This document shows, piece after piece, positions 5,323 through 5,462 of a DNA stretch of 5,462 bases. The translations under genes and the position numbers were made by a program. The notes under the pieces are model-generated. The model was not told the origin of the DNA, searched no databases, and saw only the letters and a program-made list of their open reading frames with translations. Source of the stretch: Chloroflexia bacterium (GTDB lineage Bacteria; Chloroflexota; Chloroflexia; Thermomicrobiales; UBA6265); the NCBI GenBank assembly GCA_013698495.1, contig JACCUV010000092.1, positions 1 to 5,462 on the forward strand, in the 5' to 3' direction. The first letter of the stretch is position 1; every line of letters begins with the position of its first letter.

Positions 5323-5462
5323 GGCGTCGCCTCACGGCTCGTGACCAGTTCGTGTCCGCTTCGCAGTAGCCCAGCGAAACGCGAGGTTGGATCATTGGCC
5401 AGCATCTCGCGATCGCCATGTTCGACGATCTCGCCATCGGCCATCACCAGCACGTCGTCCGC
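5319..5462 (-). CDS. C-terminal end of the partner ABC transporter ATP-binding subunit (partial, 5' end outside window)
   Basis: The minus-strand frame is open from the window edge to TGA at 5321-5319 and gives the last 47 residues. ADDVLVMADGEIVEHGDREM is the strand and turn that follows the H-loop in ABC ATPases ('AD.I.V...G.I.E.G.H..L'), then LANDPTSRFAGLL is the usual closing helix. Walker A, signature, Walker B and any membrane domain lie outside the window. The four-base ATGA overlap with the following full half-exporter, in the same orientation, implies one operon and a heterodimer. Where the downstream subunit has a degenerate Walker B, this one should carry the intact catalytic Glu (prediction). 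Confidence 0.85.
   Translation of the reverse strand, partial: ADDVLVMADGEIVEHGDREMLANDPTSRFAGLLRSGHELVTSREATP

Noticed and set aside
1..5462. CRISPR array, tRNA or rRNA genes
   Set aside because: No regularly spaced direct repeats and no tRNA- or rRNA-like sequence were seen on either strand.

Overview
The window is GC-rich bacterial chromosome. Its codon use, an IS5-type transposase relic of the KLP.AKRGFVLLPRRW kind, a long fold-back repeat bounded by TGTCATTCCG/CGGAATGACA, and the style of the OsmC-like protein suggest a member of the Chloroflexota, perhaps near Thermomicrobia. That placement is inference from recalled family resemblance and is not proven by a marker gene.

Left part, plus strand (1-570): the last 49 codons of a sulfite-oxidase-family molybdoenzyme, then a decayed IS5-family transposase with two in-frame stops, closed by a strong intrinsic terminator. 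Next, on the minus strand, is a small four-cysteine (zinc-ribbon-like) protein (635-838). It is separated from a divergent OsmC-family protein (plus, 1167-1706) by about 330 bases holding a palindrome and a spaced direct repeat.

Right part, minus strand: an MFS exporter (1737-2954) converges on the OsmC gene with only 30 bases between the stops. Upstream of it are about 570 non-coding bases with a terminator-like hairpin and a 120-base fold-back interspersed repeat (3341-3460). Beyond that is a half-size ABC exporter (3526-5322) whose start overlaps by ATGA the stop of a second ABC subunit cut off by the window edge. The pair almost certainly forms a heterodimeric ABC exporter; the visible subunit has Asp in place of the usual Walker B catalytic Glu.

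Functionally this is a transport and stress-defence neighbourhood: two exporters, a predicted organic-hydroperoxide reductase and a probable sulfite/sulfoxide molybdoenzyme. Nothing in it amounts to a clearly new system. The most checkable curiosities are the fold-back repeat, the structured leader with an internal terminator before the MFS gene, the palindrome and repeat upstream of the OsmC gene, and the related-looking short frames before the zinc-ribbon gene.
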